Shown here: positions 1-8,650 of the stretch, piece after piece
Position numbering within the stretch: position 1 is the first letter of the stretch
Layout: every line of letters begins with the position of its first letter
Assembly (NCBI GenBank): GCA_002862465.1
Contig: PKDD01000165.1
Span: forward strand, 1 to 42,008
Direction of reading: 5' to 3'
DNA length: 42,008 nucleotides
Source: Haliea sp.
Lineage (GTDB): Bacteria > Pseudomonadota > Gammaproteobacteria > Pseudomonadales > Halieaceae
Translations under genes and position numbers: made by a program
The notes under the pieces: generated by a model
What the model saw: only the letters and a program-made list of their open reading frames with translations
What the model was told of the DNA's origin: nothing
Database searches by the model: none

Positions 1-1047
1 TACGCAGTGTTTGGTCAGGCGGATTACAACATTACAGACCAGTTTGTCTTGACCGCGGGTTTGCGTTGGACCAAGGAAAAGAAAGAAATGACCGAACTGT
101 TCACTGGGACCTTGCCGACTCCTCCGGGTTTCGCTGGACTCACTGAACTCGCTCCAAGGCCTGATGTAGATGAGAATTTTGATGAGGATAAGGTCACTTG
201 GACCGGCAAGCTCAGCTGGTTCATGAATGATGTCACGATGTTCTACGCATCCTACGGCACGGGTTATAAGTCAGGTGGCATCAACACTGACCGTATACCA
301 TTGACAGCTGATACCGTATTTGACCCCGAAACTGCGGAATCATACGAACTGGGCCTGAAGACTGAATTTCCAGATCAAGGTCTACGGATAAACGTTGCTC
401 TGCACAAGACAGACACTGAAGACCTGCAAACTATTTCATTTCAGGGTGCCGGTTTTGTCTTAGATAATGCCGGCACGGCCGAAACCTATGGTGGAGAAAT
501 CGATGTACTGTGGCTACCCGCAGATAACACCACTCTCACTCTCGCATATGCATACAATCATGCGGAATATGCGGACTTTCCCAACGGCGCCTGCTGGACG
601 GGCACGCCTTGGCAAGTTGGCCCTAGGAACGCAGCTGGAGTTCCGGTGCCGCCCAATGAAAGCGCCCCTGGTTCGGGCGTCTGCGATATTAGCGGCGGCG
701 CAGTTTCTGGCAATCCCGAAAACGTTGTAGCTTTCACAGCCAACCAACGATTTCGTTTATCAGATAACCTAGAGGGCTTTGCCTATGGTGAGTATGTATG
801 GACTGATGAGCGTATGACGGATGTCAACAATGACCCGGAAAAGCTGGATGGCTCCTACGAAGTAGTAAACCTCCGTGCTGGAGTAGTGTTTGAAAATTAT
901 CAAACAACCCTGACGCTGTGGGGTCGCAATGTGTTCGACTCGGAATCGACCTCTACCATTGCCGACGCACCAGTACAAACGGGGCGCTTTATTGCTTACT
1001 ACAAAGAACCTGCAACATGGGGTGCTTCTGTACGCTGGGATTTCTAA
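1..1047 (+). CDS. TonB-dependent outer-membrane receptor, C-terminal part
   Basis: This is the C-terminal 348 residues of a TonB-dependent receptor; the signal peptide, TonB box, plug and early barrel lie before the window. The reading frame is open from base 1. What shows the family is alternating aromatic/polar beta-strand sequence, the strand motif YASYGTGYKSGGIN near residue 80, and a last strand ending in an aromatic residue (WGASVRWDF), the usual outer-membrane barrel signature. Receptors with this style of strand often take up siderophores, cobalamin or plant/algal compounds, but nothing here fixes the substrate. A long loop around residues 195-235 is Gly/Pro/Asn-rich and holds two cysteines (NGACW and SGVCD), which could form a disulfide outside the cell. 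No partner gene such as tonB or exbB is near. Confidence 0.9.
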   Translation, partial: YAVFGQADYNITDQFVLTAGLRWTKEKKEMTELFTGTLPTPPGFAGLTELAPRPDVDENFDEDKVTWTGKLSWFMNDVTMFYASYGTGYKSGGINTDRIPLTADTVFDPETAESYELGLKTEFPDQGLRINVALHKTDTEDLQTISFQGAGFVLDNAGTAETYGGEIDVLWLPADNTTLTLAYAYNHAEYADFPNGACWTGTPWQVGPRNAAGVPVPPNESAPGSGVCDISGGAVSGNPENVVAFTANQRFRLSDNLEGFAYGEYVWTDERMTDVNNDPEKLDGSYEVVNLRAGVVFENYQTTLTLWGRNVFDSESTSTIADAPVQTGRFIAYYKEPATWGASVRWDF

Positions 1048-1417
1048 CCACCTAGAATTAGGAGAGCCTCATGTCATCAGCATGGGGCGATCTAGATTAT
1101 CGATAAGGGCTGCTCTGCAAGGACTGCCCTCACCCATTTCATATCTCTGACTTTTTCTCTCATTTGCAGCAACGTTATTTAAGGCGGGGCGAGTATTTAC
1201 AGTCTGCTCACCTCAAGCGAGGTATTGTTAGGCAGCTTGCAACTGCAGTTCCTTGTGATTTGCGGTATAAACTCTCCAATGCCATCAATGGTGCAAATCA
1301 AAGCCAACAAACCGAATTGAATGCTATTGTTATCCCATAGGGTTATGGCACTGGAACCGTGTAACAGATTAGCCAAAGTGCTACAATGCCGGCGGTTTTC
1401 TGTGAGACACGAGGCAA
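1048..1417. other. Intergenic region between the receptor and ygiQ
   Basis: These 370 bases hold no convincing gene on either strand. A 5-bp inverted repeat at 1106-1130 (AGGGC / GCCCT) follows the receptor gene but has no T-run after it, so it is at best a weak terminator. The only promoter-like element is the extended -10 just before ygiQ, listed separately. Confidence 0.5.
1379..1387 (+). promoter_or_regulatory. Extended -10 promoter candidate for ygiQ
   Basis: TGCTACAAT matches the extended -10 pattern TGnTATAAT at all but one position. It lies about 30 bases before the ygiQ start. No good -35 hexamer is seen 16-18 bases upstream, which is tolerated by extended -10 promoters. Confidence 0.4.
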
Positions 1418-3538
1418 ATGGCAACACCCCTATTTTCCCACCGCAAATTTTGGGCTGAATGCTTCGGCCCTGCTCCTGAGCTGCCTATGTCCCGCTCAGA
1501 AATGGACGCGCTCGGTTGGGACAGCTGCGATATCATCATTGTCACCGGTGACGCATATGTCGATCACCCGAGTTTTGGTATGGCTGTTATCGGACGGTTA
1601 CTAGAGGCGCAGGGCTTTCGCGTCGGTATCATCGCACAACCCGACTGGACTACCACCACCGACTTTGAGGCTCTTGGAGAGCCCAACCTGTTTTTTGGGG
1701 TGGCCGCAGGCAATATGGATTCCATGATCAACCGCTATACAGCGGACAAGAAACGGCGCAATGATGATGCCTATACCCCAGGCAACACAGGTGACAAACG
1801 TCCTGACCGTGCAGTCATAGTTTACAGTCAACGGCTGCGTCAAGCGTATCGACAGGTGCCGCTGATAATTGGCAGCATTGAAGCCAGTTTGCGCCGCATT
1901 GCTCACTACGATTATTGGAGCGATAAAATACGCCGCTCTGTCCTGCTCGACAGCGGCGCTGATCTGCTACTTTATGGTAATGCGGAACGTGCAATCGTTG
2001 ATCTCGCGCACCGGCTTGCGGCGGGCGAAGCCATCCACAAAATTCGAGATTTACGCGGCACGGCCTTTGTGCGCAAGCGCGTTCCAGATGGTTGGCAGGT
2101 TATCGACTCGACCAGTATTGATGTTGTAGGTCCAATCTCAAAGCCAATAGATCCCTATGTCGATACCTCAAGTGCAAGCTGCGTTACCCAAGTAGACGCG
2201 GCCAAGGTAGCAGAACCCGTCAGATTTATAGGCAATATCAAAGATCATGACGCAAATGCAGTTATACGTATTCCCTCGTTCGAAGACGTCAGAAGTGATC
2301 CCGCTTTATATGCACATGCGTCCCGAGTTTTGCATAAGGAAACGAATCCGCACAACGCGAGGCCATTAGTGCAATCCCATGGCGACCGCGAATTATGGCT
2401 CAACGCTCCTCCTATTCCGTTAGAGACGGATGAGTTGGATCAGGTCTTCGAGCTACCCTACACACGCGTCCCTCATACTGTCTATGGAGATGCGCGTATC
2501 GTAGCTTATGAAATGATCCGACACTCAGTCAATATTATGCGGGGCTGCTTTGGAGGCTGCACGTTCTGCTCGATCACAGAGCATGAGGGGCGTATCATCC
2601 AGAATCGCTCTGAAGATTCTATCATTCGTGAGATCGAACAGATTCGAGACAACTCTCCGAGTTTCACCGGTGTAATCTCTGATTTAGGCGGCCCGACGGC
2701 GAACATGTGGCGTCTGGCGTGTAATAGTAAAGAAGTCGAAGCAAAATGTCGTAAGCTCAGTTGCGTATTCCCTGGCATCTGTAAAAATCTGAACACTGAC
2801 CAAATGCCACTGGTTAAGCTTTATCGGCGCGCTCGCGGCATAAAAGGCGTCAAGAAAGTCCTGATCGCTTCCGGGCTACGCTATGATCTTGCGGTGGAAA
2901 GCCCAGAGTATGTCAAAGAACTGGTCACTCATCATGTTGGCGGCTATCTTAAAATTGCGCCTGAACATACCGAAGGCGCGCCACTGTCGAAAATGATGAA
3001 ACCCGGCATTGGTTCTTATGAAAAATTTAAAGCCATGTTTGAAAAATACTCCGTCGCCGCGGGCAAAAAACAGTACCTCATACCTTATTTTATCGCAGCC
3101 CACCCCGGCACTTCTGACAGGGACATGATGAATCTCGCATTGTGGCTTAAGGAGAATAAGTATCGGGCAGATCAAGTGCAAACTTTCTATCCCTCACCAA
3201 TGGCGACCGCAACGGCTATGTACCACAGCGGCAAAAATCCTCTCAAGCGCGTAACGCATCGTAGCGATAGCATGCCCACAGTAAAAGGGCTAGCTCAGCG
3301 CCAACTGCATAAGGCATTTTTGCGTTACCATGACTCGGACAACTGGCCAACATTGCGTCGCGCATTAAAAAAGATGGGCAGAGCCGACCTTATTGGCAAC
3401 GGTAAGCATCAACTCGTGCCTTCCCGCCAGCCGTCCAAGCATCACCCTGTAGTCAGGCCAGGGGGCAAACCTTTTGCCACGCAACATAATGGCGTGGTGC
3501 GCGTCCCGCGCCATCCAAAGCGGAACTCTCGCGTGTAA
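1418..3538 (+). CDS. ygiQ: YgiQ family radical SAM protein
   Basis: A 706-residue member of the YgiQ (UPF0313) radical SAM family, close to the usual length. The family N-terminus ([20 protein letters not shown], residues about 9-28) is followed by a B12-binding-like alpha/beta region. The radical SAM core carries the cluster motif CFGGCTFC, with Cys377, Cys381 and Cys384 as the expected [4Fe-4S] ligands. The basic C-terminal tail (after about residue 660) is typical. The reaction of YgiQ proteins is not established. The ATG follows ACGAGG at suitable spacing. The next gene starts 53 bases downstream with its own ribosome binding site. Confidence 0.95.
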   Translation: MATPLFSHRKFWAECFGPAPELPMSRSEMDALGWDSCDIIIVTGDAYVDHPSFGMAVIGRLLEAQGFRVGIIAQPDWTTTTDFEALGEPNLFFGVAAGNMDSMINRYTADKKRRNDDAYTPGNTGDKRPDRAVIVYSQRLRQAYRQVPLIIGSIEASLRRIAHYDYWSDKIRRSVLLDSGADLLLYGNAERAIVDLAHRLAAGEAIHKIRDLRGTAFVRKRVPDGWQVIDSTSIDVVGPISKPIDPYVDTSSASCVTQVDAAKVAEPVRFIGNIKDHDANAVIRIPSFEDVRSDPALYAHASRVLHKETNPHNARPLVQSHGDRELWLNAPPIPLETDELDQVFELPYTRVPHTVYGDARIVAYEMIRHSVNIMRGCFGGCTFCSITEHEGRIIQNRSEDSIIREIEQIRDNSPSFTGVISDLGGPTANMWRLACNSKEVEAKCRKLSCVFPGICKNLNTDQMPLVKLYRRARGIKGVKKVLIASGLRYDLAVESPEYVKELVTHHVGGYLKIAPEHTEGAPLSKMMKPGIGSYEKFKAMFEKYSVAAGKKQYLIPYFIAAHPGTSDRDMMNLALWLKENKYRADQVQTFYPSPMATATAMYHSGKNPLKRVTHRSDSMPTVKGLAQRQLHKAFLRYHDSDNWPTLRRALKKMGRADLIGNGKHQLVPSRQPSKHHPVVRPGGKPFATQHNGVVRVPRHPKRNSRV

Positions 3539-3591
3539 TCTTTCACCGTATAGCACATTAAAATTACGCCAATATTCATAGGAGAATAGCG

Positions 3592-4152
3592 ATGACCTTT
3601 TCACGATTGATACCCAGTTTTTTATTAATACTGGTTTGTACCAACGCACTAGCCGGAGCCCCCACTATTAACGCTTCTTTATCTTTATTGGATATAACCG
3701 AGCGTGGAGAGTTAACTCTGACCAATGATGAGTTCAGCTTTATTCCATGGAGTTCAGCGACAGCCGGCTTAGGGAAAGTGCATGTGATACAGTATTTCGG
3801 CGCAAATTTGAAAAATAAAGATACATTTAAGCCCTTCACTGACCTGCTTCAGAGCAGCTTTAAACCTGGAGTCATTAATGTCACGACCATTCTGAACCTA
3901 GATGCAGCCATGTGGGGCACTACAGGAATGGTGATGTCTGAATTGAAAAAGAATAAACGCATGCTTCCCGAAGCCAGTATGGTAGTGGACGATGACGGAA
4001 TCGGTGTCACTGAATGGGACTTAGGTGACGCAGGTACCGGCCTGATTGTTCTTAACGAAAAAGGCACTGTGAAGTATTTTTCGCGAAAGGCATTGAATGA
4101 AGCAGAAATGACATCGACCATAGAATTAATGCGCGACAACATTAACAATTAA
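3592..4152 (+). CDS. ytfJ: YtfJ-like periplasmic protein
   Basis: 186 residues, matching the Escherichia coli YtfJ family in length and in several stretches: DITERGELTLTNDEFSF, WSSA..GLGKVHVIQ, the NLDAA..GTTGMVMSEL region and the central VDDDGIGVTEWDL. Residues 1-21 form a signal peptide with a cleavage site after LAGA, so the protein should be periplasmic. The fold in this family is thioredoxin-like, but no CXXC motif is present, so a classical disulfide role is not supported. The ATG follows AGGAGA by about seven bases. The efflux adaptor gene starts 64 bases downstream on the same strand, but no functional link between them is known. Confidence 0.85.
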   Translation: MTFSRLIPSFLLILVCTNALAGAPTINASLSLLDITERGELTLTNDEFSFIPWSSATAGLGKVHVIQYFGANLKNKDTFKPFTDLLQSSFKPGVINVTTILNLDAAMWGTTGMVMSELKKNKRMLPEASMVVDDDGIGVTEWDLGDAGTGLIVLNEKGTVKYFSRKALNEAEMTSTIELMRDNINN

Positions 4153-4216
4153 TTACCGCCGATGTCGCGGACGCCATGCTCAAAAGACAAACACTAAGAT
4201 GCGCTAAGGACTTGTT

Positions 4217-5359
4217 ATGAATAAAAAAAGCCTCTACACCATTCTGGTGCTTATAGGTGGCTTTTCAATCGCATTACTGATCAGCATAAATAAGCAAGAG
4301 GTCACCGCGCAGCCTTACAAACAACTTATTCCTTCGGTGCGCGTCATGCGCGTTCAGCCGACAGAGGAGCATCTGATTATTATCTCTCAGGGTACCGTTC
4401 AACCACGCAACCAAAGTGAACTAATTCCCGAGGTAACCGGCCGTGTTACCTACATGTCGGCGGCGATGGTAAACGGTGGCGCCTTCGAAGAGAATGAGAT
4501 TCTGGTTCGCATTGATGAAGCAGACTATCTAACGCTGTTACGGCGGAGTGAAGCTGCAGTAATGAGATCTGAAGCAGAATACGAGCTATCAAAAAATGAG
4601 CTTAAACGAGTCCTAAGTCTGCACAAACGTCAGCTGGCCAGTCAGCAGCAATTGGATGACGCGCGACGCGCACAGCAGGTAGACGAGGCCTTGCTGATCG
4701 AAGCCCGGGCGAGTTTGGAACAGGCAGATCGTGATCTTTCTCGCACCAAACTCCGTGCGCCCTTCGATGGACTGGTACGCAACGAACGCGTCAATGTCGG
4801 GCAATTTATCACCCGTGGAGAGAGCATTGGCACGATCTACGCAACGGACTATGTCGAGGTGCGCCTACCAATATCTGTTGACCAACTCGGTTTTCTTGGG
4901 TTACCGGTATCCACCCGCGGCCAAATAACCCCAGACCAGCGCCCATCTGTGACCCTGATTGCAGATTTTGGCGACACTCGCACGCTCTGGGAAGGCCATT
5001 TAGTAAGGCTAGAGGCCGAGTTCGACGAAAGCTCCCGCATGGTCTACGGTGTAGTCCGTTTGCAGCTAGACGATGACGGCGACAGCCCTCTCCTCCCTGT
5101 AGGTCTCTTTGTGCAGGCTGAGATTCGCGGGCGACGAGTGGATCAGGTGATACGACTGCCCCGCTCAGCCATGCGCGACAACAATCAGGTACTAGTGGTC
5201 GGTCCCGACGATCGGATACACTTTCGACAAGTGAGCCTGGTCCGCCAGGAACATGATGACGTTCTGATCAGCGATGGGCTGGAAGACGGTGAGCTAGTCA
5301 GCATTTCGGCAATGCAAACGGCGGTCGACGGTATGCTAGTTAAACCGGTTATTAAATAA
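4217..5359 (+). CDS. RND efflux periplasmic adaptor (membrane fusion protein)
   Basis: A 380-residue HlyD/AcrA-type adaptor that would couple the downstream inner-membrane pump to an outer-membrane channel. Residues 8-24 are a hydrophobic signal anchor. Then come a first lipoyl half (VTGRVTYMSAAMVNGGAFEENEILVRID), a coiled-coil hairpin of charged heptads around residues 105-170, the second lipoyl half (LSRTKLRAPFDGLVRNERVN), and beta-barrel and membrane-proximal domains to the end. The hairpin is short, as in adaptors with two helices. AAGGAC before the ATG is a fair ribosome binding site. It is followed after 12 bases by the permease gene, so the two are almost certainly cotranscribed. The substrate is unknown. 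Confidence 0.93.
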   Translation: MNKKSLYTILVLIGGFSIALLISINKQEVTAQPYKQLIPSVRVMRVQPTEEHLIIISQGTVQPRNQSELIPEVTGRVTYMSAAMVNGGAFEENEILVRIDEADYLTLLRRSEAAVMRSEAEYELSKNELKRVLSLHKRQLASQQQLDDARRAQQVDEALLIEARASLEQADRDLSRTKLRAPFDGLVRNERVNVGQFITRGESIGTIYATDYVEVRLPISVDQLGFLGLPVSTRGQITPDQRPSVTLIADFGDTRTLWEGHLVRLEAEFDESSRMVYGVVRLQLDDDGDSPLLPVGLFVQAEIRGRRVDQVIRLPRSAMRDNNQVLVVGPDDRIHFRQVSLVRQEHDDVLISDGLEDGELVSISAMQTAVDGMLVKPVIK

Positions 5360-5371
5360 GCAGATCCTTGC

Positions 5372-8300
5372 ATGCATAAAATCATTCCCTGGTTTGTCCA
5401 TAACGCGGTTGCGGCGAACCTGCTAATGATTATTTTAGTTGTTGGCGGTCTCTTGGCGTTGCCACAGATCCATCAGGAAGAATTTCCCACTCTAGAAGTC
5501 GATGCTGTGCAAATCCTAACGCCTTACCTCGGGGCTGCACCAGAAGAGGTAGAATCTGCTGTGTGTGTCCGAATAGAAGAGGCTATAAAAGGCAACGAGG
5601 GCATCGACAAGATAACGTCAAAAGCATCGGAGGGACTGTGTTCCGTCACGGTCGAACTGGTTGCCGGCATCGACAAAACGAAGATTGCTAACGACATCAA
5701 AAACAAAGTCGATGCTATCGATGCTTTTCCAGCAGAGACCGAGCAGCCGACCACGTCTGAGGTGAGCATCCTTGCCACCGTATTTGAAATCGTAATCTCA
5801 GGACCAGCCGATGAACGCACCCTCAAACTGATCGGCCAACAAATGCGTGACGACATCGCCGCGCTATCCGGTGTCTCGCAAGTGGCATTACAATTTTCTA
5901 GACCTTATGAAATTTCAGTGGAGGTATCGGAGCAGACACTTCGGCGTCATGGACTTACTCTAGCAGCGATTGGTGAGGTCATTAAGAGTTCTTCGATCGA
6001 TATTCCCGGAGGGTCAATCAAGACCGGCGGCGGTGAAGTTTTACTGAGAACCAAAGGTCAGGCTTATCAGGGAAAGGACTTTGAGGATATCGTGGTATTG
6101 AGTCGCGCGGACGGTACCCTCGTCACACTAGGAGAAATAGCGACCGTGGTCGATGGGTTCAAGGAGAGTGATCTCCAAGCACGGTTTGATGGCTTCCCCG
6201 CGGTGTCGCTAAAGGTTTCGCGGGTTGGTGAAGAGGATATTATAGAAATCGCAGATCGAGTTAAGGCATATTTAAAACAAGCACGCCAGACCGTCCCTGA
6301 AGGCATCGCCATTACGATCTGGCAGGACGAATCCCAAGACCTTGTGGATCGCCTCGATGCGCTGTCCCGGAACGCTCGCAGTGGCCTGCTTTTGGTGCTG
6401 CTGGTGTTGACGCTGTTTTTGCGCCTTCGCCTAGCATTGTGGGTTGCCGCCGGCGTACCGATCGCACTATTGGGCACCGTTGCGATATTCCCTGCAATCG
6501 GCCTGTCAATCAGCACGGTCTCGGTGATGGGCTTTATACTCGTCCTTGGCATCTTGGTAGACGATGCTATTGTTGTAGGGGAACGGGTTTATGCGCTTGA
6601 GCAAGACGGAAGTCCCCGATTAGAGGCCGCAACGAACGGCACACTGGACATCTCGTTACCTGTCATCTTCGGTGTTCTAACGACTATGGCCACCTTTATT
6701 CCTATCCTCAATATTCCGGGTCCGATAGGAGGGTTCTATAAGCCTTTAGCCTATACAGTTATCGTCGCTCTAGCTTTCAGTGTCATCGAATCACAATTAA
6801 TACTTCCGTCGCATCTAGCACACCGAGCCAAAGAAAAGGAGGCAGGTTCCAACCGCGTGATGAATCAATGGCTTGCTCTTCAAGAGCGCATCTCAGGTTC
6901 ACTGCAAATTATAGCCACGCGGTATTACCAGCCGACAGTGAATTTAGCCCTGCGATGGCGCTACCTAACGATTGCGTCTGGCATTGTGATGCTAGCCCTC
7001 ACACTATCGCTATTCATTAGCGAACGGATGCAATTTCAGTTTTTTCCTGCTGTGGAAGGCACTCATTTGTACGCAACTTTGACCATGCCCGAAGGAACGC
7101 CTATTGAGAGCACCGCTTTGGCCGCTAGTCACATCGAGGCTGCAGGGGAACAGTTACGCAGAGAACTGGACAGAGATTTGGATAAGGGTGAAGCGAGTAG
7201 CATTTCCCATATAATAACCAGCATCGGCTCTCTGATACCGAAGGGCAGTATTGGCGGCGCGGGTCTCGCAGCAAGCAACCTTGCTGAAATTGGTATCGAA
7301 CTCAACCTCCCAGGCAATTATTCAGGTGTATCGACTAGTACCTATGCCAATCGTTGGCGCGAACTGACTGGAAGTATTCCCGATGCTGTCGAACTTGGCT
7401 TTACCTCAGAGTCGTTCGGTTTCGGAAAAGCGATTTCGATCGAGTTATATGGCAAAGACTTCGACCAATTGCGCGATGCAGCAGCCCAATTGCGACTCAC
7501 ACTGCAAAATTATAACGGCGTCATGGACGTCAGCGATTCCTTTCGTGGCGGCAAGCAAGAGGTGCAGCTTACGCTGCTACCCGATGCGCGTCATCTAGGG
7601 CTCACGCTAAGCGACCTAGGACTTCAGGTGCGGCAGGCTTTTTACGGCTATGAGGCACAACGTATCCAACGGGGTAAAGACGATGTTCGTGTGATGGTAA
7701 GATACCCACAGTCTGAACGTCGCGCTCTCGGAAACTTAGAAAGCATGCGTATTAGAACCGCAGCCGGCGTCGAAGTCCCATTCAACAGCGTCGCAAAAGC
7801 AACGCTTGGAAAAGGCTATACCACCATTCATAGAGTCGACGGGCAACGTGTTGTTACTGTCACTGCAGATGTCAATCGGACAATAACCACACCCGAGGCG
7901 GTTATCAGCAGCGTCCAAAATGACGTATTGCCAGAGATACTAGGTCGCTATTCCGGAGTCACCTACGGATTAGCCGGAGAGGCGGAGGAGCGCTTAGCAT
8001 CTATGGACGCCCTGCTCAGCAGCGCTCTATTAGCTTTATTGGTGATCTATGCCCTGCTTGCAATACCGCTTCAATCCTATCTACAGCCTCTAATCATAAT
8101 GAGCGTCATTCCCTTTGGCGCAGTCGGCGCAATCATTGGCCACTATTTTCTAGGCATGGACTTGGTCTTTTTCTCTCTTCTAGGCATTGTCGCCTTAGCA
8201 GGCGTCGTCGTGAATTCCAGTCTAGTGCTGGTGGATCACATCAACAAACAACGTCAAAGTGGATCCGAGCTTTTAGAGGTCGTGAGTCGTGCCGGTAGCG

Positions 8301-8545
8301 TCCGTTTCCGCCCCATTATACTGACTAGTATCACAACATTTGTCGGCCTTATACCAATGATGGCTGACAAGACAATTTCCACGCTATTGTTCAAACCCAT
8401 GGCGGTCTCTATCGGTTTTGGCATACTGTTTTGCACCGTCATCACTCTATTTCTTGTCCCCTGCCTACTCCTTGTGCTGGAAGACTTTTTGAGCTTCATG
8501 AAGCGAGCGCGCAAAGCAGCCGAGAGTTACACCAGTAGTAACTGA
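5372..8545 (+). CDS. RND efflux permease (HAE-1-like)
   Basis: A 1057-residue proton-driven inner-membrane exporter of the AcrB superfamily. It has the expected internal duplication: TM1 near residue 12 (AANLLMIILVVGG), a large periplasmic domain, TM2-7 from about residue 330, a second periplasmic domain from about 560, and TM8-12 from about 880. The proton-relay Asp pair is present in TM4 (GILVDDAIVV, about residues 390-399). The C-terminal half has the matching VNSSLVLVDHINKQR stretch. The family is clear, but whether it moves drugs, lipids or metabolites is not. No TolC-like gene is adjacent, so the outer channel must be encoded elsewhere. The 105 bases between this stop and the convergent hrpB show no clear terminator. 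Confidence 0.95.
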   Translation: MHKIIPWFVHNAVAANLLMIILVVGGLLALPQIHQEEFPTLEVDAVQILTPYLGAAPEEVESAVCVRIEEAIKGNEGIDKITSKASEGLCSVTVELVAGIDKTKIANDIKNKVDAIDAFPAETEQPTTSEVSILATVFEIVISGPADERTLKLIGQQMRDDIAALSGVSQVALQFSRPYEISVEVSEQTLRRHGLTLAAIGEVIKSSSIDIPGGSIKTGGGEVLLRTKGQAYQGKDFEDIVVLSRADGTLVTLGEIATVVDGFKESDLQARFDGFPAVSLKVSRVGEEDIIEIADRVKAYLKQARQTVPEGIAITIWQDESQDLVDRLDALSRNARSGLLLVLLVLTLFLRLRLALWVAAGVPIALLGTVAIFPAIGLSISTVSVMGFILVLGILVDDAIVVGERVYALEQDGSPRLEAATNGTLDISLPVIFGVLTTMATFIPILNIPGPIGGFYKPLAYTVIVALAFSVIESQLILPSHLAHRAKEKEAGSNRVMNQWLALQERISGSLQIIATRYYQPTVNLALRWRYLTIASGIVMLALTLSLFISERMQFQFFPAVEGTHLYATLTMPEGTPIESTALAASHIEAAGEQLRRELDRDLDKGEASSISHIITSIGSLIPKGSIGGAGLAASNLAEIGIELNLPGNYSGVSTSTYANRWRELTGSIPDAVELGFTSESFGFGKAISIELYGKDFDQLRDAAAQLRLTLQNYNGVMDVSDSFRGGKQEVQLTLLPDARHLGLTLSDLGLQVRQAFYGYEAQRIQRGKDDVRVMVRYPQSERRALGNLESMRIRTAAGVEVPFNSVAKATLGKGYTTIHRVDGQRVVTVTADVNRTITTPEAVISSVQNDVLPEILGRYSGVTYGLAGEAEERLASMDALLSSALLALLVIYALLAIPLQSYLQPLIIMSVIPFGAVGAIIGHYFLGMDLVFFSLLGIVALAGVVVNSSLVLVDHINKQRQSGSELLEVVSRAGSVRFRPIILTSITTFVGLIPMMADKTISTLLFKPMAVSIGFGILFCTVITLFLVPCLLLVLEDFLSFMKRARKAAESYTSSN

Positions 8546-8650
8546 ACCTTTTTGCATTAGTAGCCAGAACAGACTGAGGAACTTCTTCGATTGTTCATTT
8601 CGATTGAGCGCATCTTGGCATCATATGGAGCGTGAGCACTGAAACTATTT

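Noticed and set aside
1106-1130. Inverted repeat after the TonB receptor as a terminator
   Set aside because: The stem is only 5 bp with a 15-base loop and no T-run follows.
8579-8584. GAACTT on the plus strand as a sigma-E promoter
   Set aside because: No matching -10 at 16-17 bases, and the next gene downstream is on the opposite strand.
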